DNA from: Lentisphaerota bacterium
GTDB lineage: Bacteria; Verrucomicrobiota; Lentisphaeria; Oligosphaerales; JABHEG01
Direction: 5' to 3'
Assembly: GCA_018676675.1 (NCBI GenBank)
Contig: JABHEG010000190.1
Coordinates: forward strand, 1 to 61,896
DNA length: 61,896 nt
Under the pieces are notes generated by a model. The model was not told the origin of the DNA, did not search any database, and worked only from the letters and a program-made list of their open reading frames with translations. A program made the translations under genes and the position numbers. This document shows, piece after piece, positions 35,285-45,444 of the stretch (position 1 is its first letter; every line of letters starts with the position of its first letter).

Positions 35285-37243
35285 TCATCGTCGTTTGGGC
35301 TTCAGTTCATTGACCTGAAGAATCGCGCAGGCGACCTTTCCTCCGCTGTCCGGGAATGTGAGGGTGAGGCTGTTCCGGGCACGGATCTCGCTCATTGGGA
35401 TGGGCACTTCAATCATGCCGAAGAAGGTCTTGCGGCCCTCTTGAGCGTCGCCCGCCCAATTGGTCGGCATGGGGTAGGGTTTACCATTGAACGCGATGGT
35501 CGGTTGGAGAGATCTGTCCTTCTCGCGGCCAATGCTGAGACGCAGGATGGCGGCACCCTTCCCGGTGGGGACGTCGGTGAAGTCGAAACAAATCGGCTGG
35601 TCGGCTTCGATCGCCTTCAGGTAGCTGGTGGCGTAGCAGCGCGTCTCCTCAACCTTCTGTGAGGTCCGAATCGGGCGTTTGACGTCGATCATGAAGAGCA
35701 CGCTCTCTCCCGGGGCCAGCTCGATCTGGCCGGGGATCGCCACCAGGTCCGTTTCCTCGAGAGTGGGGACCTCACCGTCGGTGCGCATGCTCCGCCGGAC
35801 GATGGATGTTGCCTTCAGATTCCGGAGACCGTTGAGCTCCACGTGCCGGACGTCAGGATCGATGTTCATCATGATCAGATTGATGCGCTTGCCGTCGGCC
35901 AGGAGGTGGCAGCGGACATCAGGATCGCTACTGCGGCTGTAGCGCCAATGCCCCTCAACGCCCTTCCAGAACTCGTAGAACCGGAAGAGGTCGGTCTGGA
36001 CGAAGCTGCCATCTTCAAGTCGTCGCCAGAGAAGAAAGGGGTTGGCGTGCCCGGGTTTGGCTTCCCCTTTGAGGCCGTACGTCCAAAGGGCTTTGCCGAG
36101 GAAGAAGGGGATGGTCTTGATCAGGCGATCCGGGTGATCCATGAAGGTCAGCAGTTGGGCGTTGGTCGAGCGGATCATCGCGGCCGAGCGTTTCGGGCTA
36201 TAGGCCAGATTGCCCATGTTGCCTTCGGGTATCAGACCGTATTCGGAAATCACCAGTGGCTTGGCCACCCCGTAGGAGAGCCAACTGTATTGATCGATGA
36301 TGTCGATGATCGCTTCGGAGTTGCTTCCCGTGCGGTTGCGCGCTTCGCCCACGACATTGATGCCATCGTAAATATGGAAGGAGAAGAAGTCCATGTCGGC
36401 GCCGGCGAGATCCATGAACGTCCGCTGCCATCCATCCCAGTGAGCAAAGTTGCGGGACTCCAACTCCACCCAGGCCGCGGTATAGCCGCCGACAAGAACG
36501 TCGGGAGTCAACTCCTTCACGCGACGCGCAACCGCAACATGCTGTCTGCAATATCCCTCAATGGTCGCTCCAGCCCGTTTCCGATGCACAAAGGGCTCGT
36601 TGAAGACTTCGAGGTAACGGGGACGTTCGTGGTCGCCCCAGAAGTGCTTCATGAACTGCCCCGTGAACTCAGCCGCACCTTCCATTGTGGTTGGTCCAAA
36701 GGGTGATGACTCGTTCCCCGGCTTGGCATAGAACTGCTCCGGGTGGGCGCAGAGTATGGTCTCCCGGGCGCGTGACGGGGCATACTGGGGCAAGGCCGCA
36801 CGCTTCGCCCTGGCAGCTTTCCCCATGCCTCTGATGTGGGCGACATCCGGGAAGTCGGGACGCTCGGGATCGGCCTTCGTCTGACTGCGTACCCACGTGC
36901 GAAGACCGCCATTGCGGCCGTAGCGAATATCGAGCCCCTCAAGCAGGAGGTCGTGGTCTGCTGCGCTCATGTCATTTGAGCCAACGCCCTCATGGACCGT
37001 AATGAACTGGTCGCGGCTGAATTCCGTCACGCCGCCGATCGAGCGGACGGTCTGGGGATCAAGTGTGATGTTGACCAAAGCAGGAACTCCACTACCGGGG
37101 GCAGCCATCGTCTCCGCGGTGATCAGGCTGTCCGGTGGCTGCCGCGACGCACACCCGGCGAGGAAGAGACAGGCAATGAGAGTACACAGCCGAAGCAGTC
37201 GCCCACGGCTGAGGTCAGTGTCGAACGAACGTGTGTGTTTCAT
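35285..37243 (-). CDS. GH86-like agarase/porphyranase lipoprotein
   Basis: A 652-residue lipoprotein with lipobox FLAGC at Cys31. The TIM barrel carries Glu216 in YLEVFNEPF (acid/base) and Glu334 in LVISEYGLI (nucleophile), with SFHIYDGIN between them, as in GH86 beta-agarases and beta-porphyranases. The C-terminal 200 residues form two beta-sandwich domains. Start ATG overlaps the stop of the truncated GH2 gene by 4 nt. Surface anchoring would place it early in breakdown of red-algal galactans; the precise substrate is inferred. Confidence 0.78.
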   Translation of the reverse strand: MKHTRSFDTDLSRGRLLRLCTLIACLFLAGCASRQPPDSLITAETMAAPGSGVPALVNITLDPQTVRSIGGVTEFSRDQFITVHEGVGSNDMSAADHDLLLEGLDIRYGRNGGLRTWVRSQTKADPERPDFPDVAHIRGMGKAARAKRAALPQYAPSRARETILCAHPEQFYAKPGNESSPFGPTTMEGAAEFTGQFMKHFWGDHERPRYLEVFNEPFVHRKRAGATIEGYCRQHVAVARRVKELTPDVLVGGYTAAWVELESRNFAHWDGWQRTFMDLAGADMDFFSFHIYDGINVVGEARNRTGSNSEAIIDIIDQYSWLSYGVAKPLVISEYGLIPEGNMGNLAYSPKRSAAMIRSTNAQLLTFMDHPDRLIKTIPFFLGKALWTYGLKGEAKPGHANPFLLWRRLEDGSFVQTDLFRFYEFWKGVEGHWRYSRSSDPDVRCHLLADGKRINLIMMNIDPDVRHVELNGLRNLKATSIVRRSMRTDGEVPTLEETDLVAIPGQIELAPGESVLFMIDVKRPIRTSQKVEETRCYATSYLKAIEADQPICFDFTDVPTGKGAAILRLSIGREKDRSLQPTIAFNGKPYPMPTNWAGDAQEGRKTFFGMIEVPIPMSEIRARNSLTLTFPDSGGKVACAILQVNELKPKRR

Positions 37244-38301
37244 GGTCTGTTCTCCGGGAAAGTGTCGTTCGGTAGCTCGCCGACATCGTCACACAGATCC
37301 AGCAACTCGTTTGAAGGAGGATTGTGGCTCGTCCGTACGGAATTCACGCCCATTTTCTTCATGATCTGCAGCTTGCGTTCGATGGCACGACGGTCAACGG
37401 CGGCCCCGAGCGGCCCGTTGTCATGGTGCAGGTAGACGCCCTGAATGCGCGTGTGTGTCCCGTTCAAAGAGAGGCCTTCAGTCTTGGAAGACTCCAGAGA
37501 CCGTATCCCGAAACGAGTTCCCACGATGTCGACCACAGCACCGCCATCGCTGACGGTCGTGCGCAACGTGTGAAGCCGAGGGTCGTCCAGGCTCCACAGT
37601 TGTGGCGCGCTGACCCTCAACCGGCCCGACGCCATCCCACCATCACCTGATACGTCTGCATCGGCCTGGACCACCACCTGACCGGCTGGATCAACAATCT
37701 CGTACGTCACCCCGGGTGCGGTCTCCGCATTCGCACCGTCGATAGTCGTCTCAACGGCAACCACTGCATGGTCTGCGTCGACTTCGGGAGTGGTGACAAA
37801 CGTCCCCCACTGCGCCACATGCACGGGATTGCTGTAGTCGATCCAGACGTTCCGGTAGATCCCCGCACCGGGATACCAACGGGACGAGAGATCCTCGGGA
37901 GTGAGCCTGACGGCGATCACGTTGGCACGGTCGTACTTCAGGTGTTCGCTGATGTCGACCTGGAATTGGATGTAACCATAGGGACGATTTCCCAGGAATT
38001 GTCCGTTGACCCAGACGTACGCGTTGTACATTGCCCCATCGAAGGCGATGGACACCACCTTGCCCCGGGCATCCGAGGGAACATCGAATGTCTTCCGATA
38101 CCAGCCCGTCCCATGAAACGGCAATCCGCCGCAGCGCGCGTTGTATTTGACGTCAAACGGACCCTCAATGGCCCAGTCGTGCGGCAAATCGAGTTCCCGC
38201 CAACCCGAATCATCGTAGGCGGCGGTTTCCGCTCCGGCGACATCCCCCAAATGAAAGCGCCAACTATCGTTGAATGGTGCCCGGGATGCTCTGCCAACCA
38301 C
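37240..38301 (-). pseudogene. 3'-truncated GH2 beta-galactosidase-like gene
   Basis: A 353-residue fragment with the GH2 sugar-binding jelly roll (WRELDLPHDWAIEGPFD, GTGWYRKTF, RWYPGAGIYRNVW), the Ig-like domain, and the first barrel strand (GVNSVRTSHNPPSNELLDLCDDVG). It stops just there, before both catalytic glutamates, and is followed by 11 unrelated residues that run into the GH86 start. GH2 enzymes are usually 600-1000 residues. No signal peptide is visible. It cannot be catalytic as it stands; it may still be translated and couples to GH86 via ATGA. Confidence 0.87.
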
Positions 38302-38504
38302 TTCCTACTCCTGTCGGCGCGGTGACTAAGGGACCTTCCCCCCAAACCTACACGGGCCTCCCAGTCGCGGCAAGAACGTGCATGCACCACGTCACCCCAT
38401 GCTCACCTGTCGCCTCGCCAGACGGACTCGACAGGATAAGATACAGCTGTCAACTTCCAGTAGAGCTCTGACAGGTCTCGACTCAACGAAAGGACTGTTT
38501 CCCG

Positions 38505-40073
38505 ATGCTGAAGTTTCTCGGTGCAGTGTTGATGTGTCTACCCGCGTTGGGCACCGTGGTTCCGCTGACCCGTGGACCGGGAGCGGACACGGAAGCGGCC
38601 TGGTCGCGGGATGGAAAGCGGATCGTGTTCCAGCGGGAACAGGATGGTGATGCAGATCTGATCATGCTCGATCTGGCCACCGGGCAGGAACGGAGACTGG
38701 TCAGCGGCGCTGGTGACGCGCGGTACCCCCGTTGGTCACCCGACGGCAAAGCGATCGTCTACAGTTTCGGCCACGTAACCACCACGGCACACCAGGGCAT
38801 TCCCAATGGCTACAACCTGTTCACCGTTCCCGCTGTCGGCGGCGACCCCACCCGGTTGACCTCGGGACAAGTACGGGATTACACGCCGACGTTCACCCCG
38901 GACGGCAGGGAACTGCTCTTCGCCACCACGCGTGAACTGGAACGCAATGACGCGGCGCTGCACACAATGGACCTCGCCACAGGCGCGATGCGGTCACTCC
39001 TCCGGTTTGGGGGGACGAATATGGGAGTGGTTTCGCCGGACGTGTCGCCGGACGGACGTCTGATCGCGTTCTCAGCGCAAGGCGGATTGCGGGCGAACTG
39101 GCAGGTGGTCGTGGCCCGACGCGAGGACGTGGGCCGGCGTGCCACAGTCAACGAGCCCACGATGGCGATGTACGCGCCACGCTGGTCGCCCGATGGCACC
39201 ATGCTGGCCTGCACCGGCTATCGAGTGGGCGATCCCGGCTGGAGCATCTACCTGGTCGGTCTGTCGGACGGGGCACTGGCCCGGCTGGACACCGGCCCGG
39301 GCAATGCCCGGAGTCCGTGCTGGTCCCCCGATGGCCGGGAATGGGTCTTTGAGAGCAATCGCTCGGGCGTCTACAAGCTCTACCGAATGCCGGTAGGCGA
39401 GCCCGTGTTCGAAGCGCCCCCGGAACACCTGGCCCTGAAGCCGGCCACGCCCGTGCTGTCCCTGGATTTAGCCGGTAGTGCGGACGGACGTGTTGCGGAT
39501 GAGTCCGAACACGGGCACCACGCAATGGTGAGTGGCGATCTGCCGGTGGTCGAAGATGGCGTGCAATGCGGGGCGGGGTTCGCACGGGTTGAGGGACATG
39601 CGGACTTCGCGTTCGCCCGGGGGGCCTTCTATGTCCGCGCCGACGTCTTCATCGAGAGCAACCCCAAACGTCTTCAATTGATCGTGGTGGGAGACTATCC
39701 CGAACACCGGCAGGGCTGGCAGATTTTCATCAACACAGAGGGGAGGCCGTACTTCAATTCGCGGGATCCATCGGGTCGTTTCGTCGGGGCAACCGTGGGG
39801 GCACCCCTACCGGGTGGGGCGAAGGTGACCCTGATCGGTGTGCGGGACGCTCGCGGGGATATATCGCTGCTGGTCCGGGGCGATGTTGTCGCGGAAGGCC
39901 GGGCCACCGGCGCCACAATGTCGTACGGGACACCGAACCAGGTCCGCATCGGCGGTCAGTTCAACGGTGATCATCCCTTCGCGGGCCGCCTCTGCCGGCT
40001 GGAAGTGGGGACCGGTATCCCACCCGAACGACGCGCGACCATGCTGACACTGCGGGAGGTGCTGAGCAAATGA
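38505..40073 (+). CDS. TolB-like WD40/PD40 propeller protein with LamG-like C-terminus
   Basis: A 522-residue exported protein with a short signal (LGAVLMCLPALGTV) and AAAGGA before ATG 38505. Residues about 25-310 are PD40 propeller repeats (AAWSRDGKRIVFQRE, PRWSPDGKAIVYS, PTFTPDGRELLFAT, SPDVSPDGRLIAFS, CWSPDGREWVFES). The rest is a LamG/concanavalin-like beta-sandwich (LSLDLAGSADG, VRIGGQFNGDHPFAGRLCRLE). It probably binds protein or sugar rather than acting as an enzyme. The stop overlaps the next start (ATGA). Confidence 0.8.
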   Translation: MLKFLGAVLMCLPALGTVVPLTRGPGADTEAAWSRDGKRIVFQREQDGDADLIMLDLATGQERRLVSGAGDARYPRWSPDGKAIVYSFGHVTTTAHQGIPNGYNLFTVPAVGGDPTRLTSGQVRDYTPTFTPDGRELLFATTRELERNDAALHTMDLATGAMRSLLRFGGTNMGVVSPDVSPDGRLIAFSAQGGLRANWQVVVARREDVGRRATVNEPTMAMYAPRWSPDGTMLACTGYRVGDPGWSIYLVGLSDGALARLDTGPGNARSPCWSPDGREWVFESNRSGVYKLYRMPVGEPVFEAPPEHLALKPATPVLSLDLAGSADGRVADESEHGHHAMVSGDLPVVEDGVQCGAGFARVEGHADFAFARGAFYVRADVFIESNPKRLQLIVVGDYPEHRQGWQIFINTEGRPYFNSRDPSGRFVGATVGAPLPGGAKVTLIGVRDARGDISLLVRGDVVAEGRATGATMSYGTPNQVRIGGQFNGDHPFAGRLCRLEVGTGIPPERRATMLTLREVLSK

Positions 40074-41308
40074 AGACACTGATCACCATCCTCCTGCTTA
40101 CGGTCCTGCCTCTGTCCGCCCAGGAACGCTTCGAGGCGGCGGGTTGGGTTGACTCGTTCGACTTCGCCAAGGCCAGAGTGAACGGCAAGCTCCACTATGA
40201 CATCGAGACCACCGAGGGCATGCTGAGGATCCTCGGGCATGTGCAGGAAACCGGTACCAACACGATTCTGTGGCGTAACTGCGGCGGCGCGACGATGCGC
40301 TACGAAAGCAAGGAAGACAGCCACCACGGCGATGCGCCCAAAGATAAGCGTCGCCTGCCGGACAACCGTGATGTCTATGGCTGGCTGCGCTTCGGAGACG
40401 TCGAACCCGACGCAATGCGCTTCGTGTTCGACGCCTGCCGCGAACGCAAGCTGCGAGCAGGTGTGCATTGGCCGTTCGAGGAGAATCACTGGGGCAGCTG
40501 GACCTACGGCGGCTGGAACCTGGACCATCCTCAGTACTGGGTACGCGATCAAGCAGGCAAGCCGTGGTGCGGCCGCTCGAGTGTCGCCTACCCCGAGGTC
40601 CTGGCCCACAAGCTCAGGCTGCTGGACGAACTCATCGAGCGGGGGATGGACACGCTTTTCATCGACACCTGGCGCAGCGGGGCCTGGACGCCAGCCTGGG
40701 AGTACGTCCCCCCCGTCACCAACGCGTGGCAAACACAGACCGGAGGCGCCCCACCGAGTGATCCCCGGAATCCGGCCTGGTGTCGGTTTGTTTCGACCTA
40801 CAACACGGCTTTCTTCAAGGCGATCCGGGAACGACTCGATGCGTCAGGACGAGAGATCAGGCTCTATCTGGGCGTGGCCCGGCCCGATCCGGCAACGGAT
40901 GCGGATGAGCCGTTACTCGCGCGCGGAGTAGACTGGCGCCTGCTGGTGCGGGAAGGGATCATCGACACGCTGGTCATCAATATCGCGATCTGGGACCCCA
41001 AACGGCCCTTCGAGAGCACCCGCGAGTACTACAAAGCCATGCGCGGGGCGGTCGCTTCGCCGTGTCGCCTGCTATGTCCCGTCCGAGCCTACGACTACCA
41101 TGGCGGGGGTATGCCGTCCTATGCCAAAGCGAGTGAGCTGAGCCAGGACGAGATTGCGACCAGGCTGACCCGCATCGCCTGGGAGTGCGGAGCCAATGGC
41201 ATCAGCCTGGAATGCGTTGATCACAACAACTACAGACCGGCGACCCGCGACGTCATGCACAAACTCGTCAACGGCCCGTGTCAGCGCTCCATGAAACTCT
41301 CTCAGTAA
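40070..41308 (+). CDS. Exported TIM-barrel glycosidase-like protein (GHL10-like)
   Basis: A 412-residue protein with a signal peptide (TLITILLLTVLPLSAQ). The barrel pattern is read from VQETGTNTILWRNCGG, LIERGMDTLFIDTWRSG, VREGIIDTLVINIAIW and WECGANGISLECVDHNNY. It resembles the hypothetical glycosyl hydrolase families found in PVC bacteria. The acidic residues in FIDTW and SLECVDH are candidate catalytic groups. It is coupled to the TolB-like gene. Function unassigned. Confidence 0.6.
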   Translation: MKTLITILLLTVLPLSAQERFEAAGWVDSFDFAKARVNGKLHYDIETTEGMLRILGHVQETGTNTILWRNCGGATMRYESKEDSHHGDAPKDKRRLPDNRDVYGWLRFGDVEPDAMRFVFDACRERKLRAGVHWPFEENHWGSWTYGGWNLDHPQYWVRDQAGKPWCGRSSVAYPEVLAHKLRLLDELIERGMDTLFIDTWRSGAWTPAWEYVPPVTNAWQTQTGGAPPSDPRNPAWCRFVSTYNTAFFKAIRERLDASGREIRLYLGVARPDPATDADEPLLARGVDWRLLVREGIIDTLVINIAIWDPKRPFESTREYYKAMRGAVASPCRLLCPVRAYDYHGGGMPSYAKASELSQDEIATRLTRIAWECGANGISLECVDHNNYRPATRDVMHKLVNGPCQRSMKLSQ

Positions 41309-41371
41309 CTGCCGCCCCGTTTTCTTGTACGGCGGGCGGCCCTCCTACCGCCCCAGAAGATACAGGAATGC

Positions 41372-41569
41372 CGCCCGGAGGGCCGTGCGACGTACCAGAA
41401 GAACGCGCCGTACCGAAAACAGGGGGCGGTCCCCGATCACGGAGCGGGGATCAATGTGGGAGGCGGTGCCACCCGGCGACCTCTTCCCGCCCGGAGGGCC
41501 GTGCGACGTACCAGAAGAATGCGGCGTACCGAAAACAGGGGGCGGTCCCCGATCACAGAGCAGGGATCA
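41372..41569. repeat. Two 82-nt direct repeats flanking a family A fragment
   Basis: Copy 1 (41372-41453) and copy 2 (41488-41569) match except for a few positions and have a 116-nt period. Both begin CGCCCGGAGGGCCGTGCGAC and hold AAAACAGGGGGCGGTCCCCG. Between them is GTGGGAGGCGGTGCCACC, as in the other family A elements. Copy 2 overlaps the 3' end of the convergent sulfatase gene, so its last five codons and stop are repeat sequence. Confidence 0.87.
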
Positions 41570-43397
41570 GTTCGCCCGGGATGTTGAGCTTTCGGTCATG
41601 GGAACCGGGGGCAAAATCGCTGATGACGTACTCGTTTTCCTTCTTCCAGTCACACTCCACCCGGCCATCACCGAGGACAATGTTACCGAGCTTCACCCGA
41701 AACCAATCAGCCAGCTTGGTGTAGCGCGAGTCGTCGGCCACGTTGTGCTGCTCTCTCGCATCCCGACGCAGATCGTAGAGCGCCATCTCGACAGCTTCAC
41801 GCGGAGCTTCAAGTCCCCATTTGATGTCTTCGCCAATCTTGTTCCCCCACTTCTCACCGGGCTTGCCGTTCTTGCTGCGAACACGCATGGAGAAGGCAAA
41901 GTCATCGCTCCGCAGGTAGGCGCGCGGCCCGATGACCTGGTTCATCTCACCGATCACGTAGTCACGGTGGGCACGGCCGTGAAGCGTGTCATCCAGTGGC
42001 AGGCCGTCCAGATGGGCATAGGCTTTCTCCTTCAGGTCCGCACCGCCGGCGCGCAGGATGGTGGGGGAGAAGTCGACGAACTCCACGAGCTCGTGACTGA
42101 CCTTCCCCGCAGGCCAGGTCTCTTTGTCCGAAGAGACGGCGATGACAGCACAATGGTTGGAGGTGTCGTACGGGGCAAACTTGGCCTCGATCCCCTGCTC
42201 GCCGAGATGCCAGCCGTGGTCCCCGATCACGTAGAGAATCAGGTAGCCGCGTCCGCTCCGTTTACTGAAATCTCTGAAGGCATCGACAGCACGACCGACG
42301 AGTGAATCCCCCATGGCGCAGAAGGCGTAGTAATCGCGAATCGCCTGCTGCTTTTCCTCGGGCTCCATACCGGAGAAGTTCATCTGCTTGTGAAGGTCCA
42401 GTAACTGCGGCGGCAACGTCTTGAGTTCGTCTTCGTTGAACTCCGGCACGCGGTACGTGCAGCCGGAGAATCGGTCCCGGAACTCCTTGGAGGGCAGCAC
42501 CGGCGTGTGCGGAAAGTGATAGCCCAGGTGCACCATCAGGGGCTTGTCGGCCGGTGGCCCCCGCACATCTCTCTGCCAGGGCGTGGTATAGGCTCTGCCA
42601 CGCTGGCTGAGAAAGGCCTCGAAAGCAGCCGTGATCTCGCCATCCATGGTCTTGTCGGTCGGTTGCGGGCTGACGCCGCCCAGGATCAAGTTGGGATTGC
42701 TGCGCGTGTAGGAGCGCAGAATGCCCAGTCTCTCATCGATCTGCCGCGTCTTCTCCATGACCTCAGCCGGCGGCTTCGCGTTCCACTTTGCCTTCCTGTC
42801 CACAGGCCACGAGAGCAGAGCGGGTTCTCCAGGGAATCCCCAGAAAATCTCATTGAGCGGCCCGCCTTTGACTTTCCAGTTCTGACCGCTGGTCCAGTCC
42901 GTGAGGCGATTGGCCCCGAGATCCTTCTTCATATCGATGCTGACATCGTAGAACCCGGCATCCGTATAGCTGGGCTTGCCGATCCACTTGAAGATGTAGA
43001 AGCCCCTCTTGCCGAAATGAGCGGTGCTGTAGCCCCGCTTGCTCATGAGTTGCGGCAAGGTCGGTTTTGTGAAGGCAGCATTCTGGTATGATTTCTCGAA
43101 GCCGAAATGGCCGCTGCGATGCGGGTACATGCCATAATGCATGGATGTCCGGCTCGGGGCACACCCCGGCGAGTTGCAGTACGCACGGGTAAAGAGCACA
43201 CCTTCGCCGGCCAGGCGATCCGCCTGCGGGGACGACACATAGCCAAGGGCGCTGGCGCTCTTTCCGCTCGTGGCTCGGTTCCAGGCCTCAATGGAGTCGG
43301 CCCGATGGTCGTCGGTGATAATCCAGAGGACATTCGGCGCCGCAGCAATCGCGGAGCCCGCCAGAAACAGGACGAGAAGCAAGACGGTTGTTTTCAT
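41553..43397 (-). CDS. Secreted sulfatase, S1 type
   Basis: A 614-residue sulfatase with signal peptide (TVLLLVLFLAGSAIAAAP). Metal ligands are Asp29-Asp30 in IITDDHRA. The modified cysteine is Cys79 in GCAPSR. Further blocks are HFGKRGF, YHFPHTP and VIGDHGWHLGEQG. The protein resembles the heparan/iduronate-type S1 sulfatases and has insertions near residues 150-260. The last residues, from about GELIPAL, come from the 3' repeat. It would desulfate glycans in the periplasm or outside. Confidence 0.92.
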   Translation of the reverse strand: MKTTVLLLVLFLAGSAIAAAPNVLWIITDDHRADSIEAWNRATSGKSASALGYVSSPQADRLAGEGVLFTRAYCNSPGCAPSRTSMHYGMYPHRSGHFGFEKSYQNAAFTKPTLPQLMSKRGYSTAHFGKRGFYIFKWIGKPSYTDAGFYDVSIDMKKDLGANRLTDWTSGQNWKVKGGPLNEIFWGFPGEPALLSWPVDRKAKWNAKPPAEVMEKTRQIDERLGILRSYTRSNPNLILGGVSPQPTDKTMDGEITAAFEAFLSQRGRAYTTPWQRDVRGPPADKPLMVHLGYHFPHTPVLPSKEFRDRFSGCTYRVPEFNEDELKTLPPQLLDLHKQMNFSGMEPEEKQQAIRDYYAFCAMGDSLVGRAVDAFRDFSKRSGRGYLILYVIGDHGWHLGEQGIEAKFAPYDTSNHCAVIAVSSDKETWPAGKVSHELVEFVDFSPTILRAGGADLKEKAYAHLDGLPLDDTLHGRAHRDYVIGEMNQVIGPRAYLRSDDFAFSMRVRSKNGKPGEKWGNKIGEDIKWGLEAPREAVEMALYDLRRDAREQHNVADDSRYTKLADWFRVKLGNIVLGDGRVECDWKKENEYVISDFAPGSHDRKLNIPGELIPAL

Positions 43398-43786
43398 TGA
43401 GGGATCCCTTTCATGAATGCGCTATGCACCGCGACGTGCTCTCGTGAGCACTAAATTGGTGGACGGTGGCAGAGATGTCAACGAATCCCCTCCCTCCCCA
43501 GGCACGAAATAGCAGCGTACTCAGGTTGGCGCAGAAAGAGCCGGGGAAGCAGATCGTGACCGCCCGCTCAGGCGGGCTTGCGAGCGTAACAGGGGAACGG
43601 GCAGAGAAGAAGCGCCAACAGCATTGCGTTGGACGCGATTTCGCGCATCCCTGCTCTCCAGTAGTGAAGCTGAACTCCTGACGTGTACAGTACGACAATG
43701 GTAGCACCAACGACAGCTGATCGGCCTCGAACGCCTGGCCGCAACGCGCAGGAGCGCCCCCTCGGGTATGGAAGGGAGAGACGGTG
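43398..43786. other. Gap without a recognised gene
   Basis: This 389-nt gap lies between divergent genes, the sulfatase and the dehalogenase, so both promoters should be here. A small hairpin, GCCCGC-TCAG-GCGGGC, lies near 43563. No tRNA, repeat family or convincing reading frame was recognised. Confidence 0.5.
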
Positions 43787-44644
43787 ATGGCAGCCGCAGG
43801 CAACGAGAAGAGGCCCGGACTCACACGGCGAAAAGCCCTACTGGCTGGCGCGTCGTCACCCTTGGCCCTCGCGCTCGCGGGAAAAATGGGCGACGAGGCG
43901 GCCGCCGCTCAAGCTCCAGCCACCGGCACGCCGCTGGTCGCCGGAGTGAAAGCGTTGACGTTCGACGTGTTCGGGACGGTGGTGGACTGGCGTTCATCGA
44001 TCATCCGGGAAGGGCAACGCGTCGGCAAACTGAAGGGATTGGACATCCATTGGGCGACGTTCGCGGACCGCTGGGCCGCAACCTATGGCCGCGGAACGAG
44101 ACAGGTGCGGGAGGGTAAGCTCCCCTGGACCAAAGTCGACCAACTCCTGCGTGCGGGACTGGAGGAGCTTCTCGAAGAGTTCGCCATCACCGGCCTCACG
44201 CCGACTGAAGTGGACGATCTCAACCGCGTCTGGGAACGACTAAGTCCCTGGCCGGATGCTGTCCCGGGCCTCGAACGTCTGCGCTCACGCCACATCGTGG
44301 CCACGCTGTCCAATGGAAACGTCTCACTGCTGGTCAATCTGGCCAAACACACGAACCTGCCCTGGGATTGCGTGCTCTCCTCAGAGCTGGCACGACACTA
44401 CAAGCCCGACCGGGAGGTCTACGAGACTGCGGCAGCACTGCTCAGCTTGCCCTCGGAGTCCATCATGATGGTCGCCTCCCACAAGTACGACCTCCGTGCG
44501 GCAAAGGGCGTTGGGTTCAGAACAGCCTGGGTAACCCGTCCCATGGAGCACGGCCCCGGACGGAAAGTGGATACGGCCCCGGACGACTCGTTCGACATTA
44601 CGGCGAGCGATTTCCTCGACCTGGCGCACAAGCTCGGCGTTTGA
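43787..44644 (+). CDS. Haloacid dehalogenase type II (HAD), Tat-type signal
   Basis: A 285-residue HAD-superfamily protein. The N-terminus LTRRKALLAGASSPLALALAG is a twin-arginine signal. Motif I is LTFDVFGTVVDW with nucleophile Asp60, motif II is TLSNGN, and motif III has KPDREVYETAA. This matches (S)-2-haloacid dehalogenases, which swap a halide for hydroxyl on short 2-haloacids. Export of such an enzyme is unusual. ATG 43787 and GTG 43784 are both possible after GGGAGAG. Other HAD hydrolase activities cannot be excluded. Confidence 0.83.
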   Translation: MAAAGNEKRPGLTRRKALLAGASSPLALALAGKMGDEAAAAQAPATGTPLVAGVKALTFDVFGTVVDWRSSIIREGQRVGKLKGLDIHWATFADRWAATYGRGTRQVREGKLPWTKVDQLLRAGLEELLEEFAITGLTPTEVDDLNRVWERLSPWPDAVPGLERLRSRHIVATLSNGNVSLLVNLAKHTNLPWDCVLSSELARHYKPDREVYETAAALLSLPSESIMMVASHKYDLRAAKGVGFRTAWVTRPMEHGPGRKVDTAPDDSFDITASDFLDLAHKLGV

Positions 44645-44772
44645 GGCAAGAACACCCGAAGGCCCCCGAACATGAACGATGGTGAGTCGCATACTGTGCT
44701 GAACATTGCCCGGGACATCGTCCTTCACCAAGCTCAAGACAAGCAGTTTCACCCAACCGGAACACCCAAACG

Positions 44773-45444
44773 ATGACGAATGTCGTCTACCTGCACACCC
44801 ACGATCTTGGGCGATACTCCGGCCCCCACGGCTATCCCCCCCGGATGCCCAATCTGCAGCGTCTGGCCGAACAGGGAACGCTCTACCGCAATGCCTTCTG
44901 CGCCGCGCCGACGTGCACACCGAGCCGCGCGACACTGCTGACCGGGCAATACCCGCACCAGTGTGGGATGTACGGATTGACCAACCAGGGCTGGACCCTC
45001 AATGCCCCCGCCCGCCACCTGGCCGCGTTTCTCCATCGGAACGGCTTCGAGACGGCTCTGATGGGCTGCCAGCACGTTACCGCACCCGATCCGCAAGAGA
45101 GCCGGGCGATGGGTTACAGCCGGATCGGGACACGTCCCGAGCACGAGAGCCACGATGGACTCGAGCCGACAACCGATGCCGCTGAGGCGTTCCTGGCTTC
45201 GTCCCCCGGGACTCCGTTCTTCGTCGACGTCGGCTGCGGCATCACCCACCACAGCCGCTGGGACCGCTCATTCTGCATGTCTCATGACCGTCTCGGCGAC
45301 TTGGACTGGCGCTACGTGCGGCCATTGCCGCATCTGCCGGACACACCCGAGACCCGCTGGGAAGCCGCCATGCAGTTCAAGGCCGCAGAATACCTCGACA
45401 CACAGATCGGACGCGTTCTGACGAAGAAGAGGATGACGATATGA
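44773..45444 (+). pseudogene. 3'-truncated sulfatase
   Basis: A 223-residue fragment of a sulfatase about half the normal length. The maturation motif CTPSR (Cys48) and the N-terminal start VVYLHTHDLGRY are intact, as is AAEYLDTQIGRVL. The frame then ends KKRMTI, right at the start of the esterase gene, so the DHG-type metal-binding block and the C-terminal subdomain are lost. No signal peptide. Probably inactive. It overlaps the esterase start by 4 nt (ATGA), and its end supplies that gene's AAGAGG ribosome-binding site. Confidence 0.85.

Noticed and set aside
45441..45444. TGA end of the truncated sulfatase as a selenocysteine codon
   Set aside because: Reading past the TGA gives no sulfatase sequence and soon meets another stop; the region is the esterase start.
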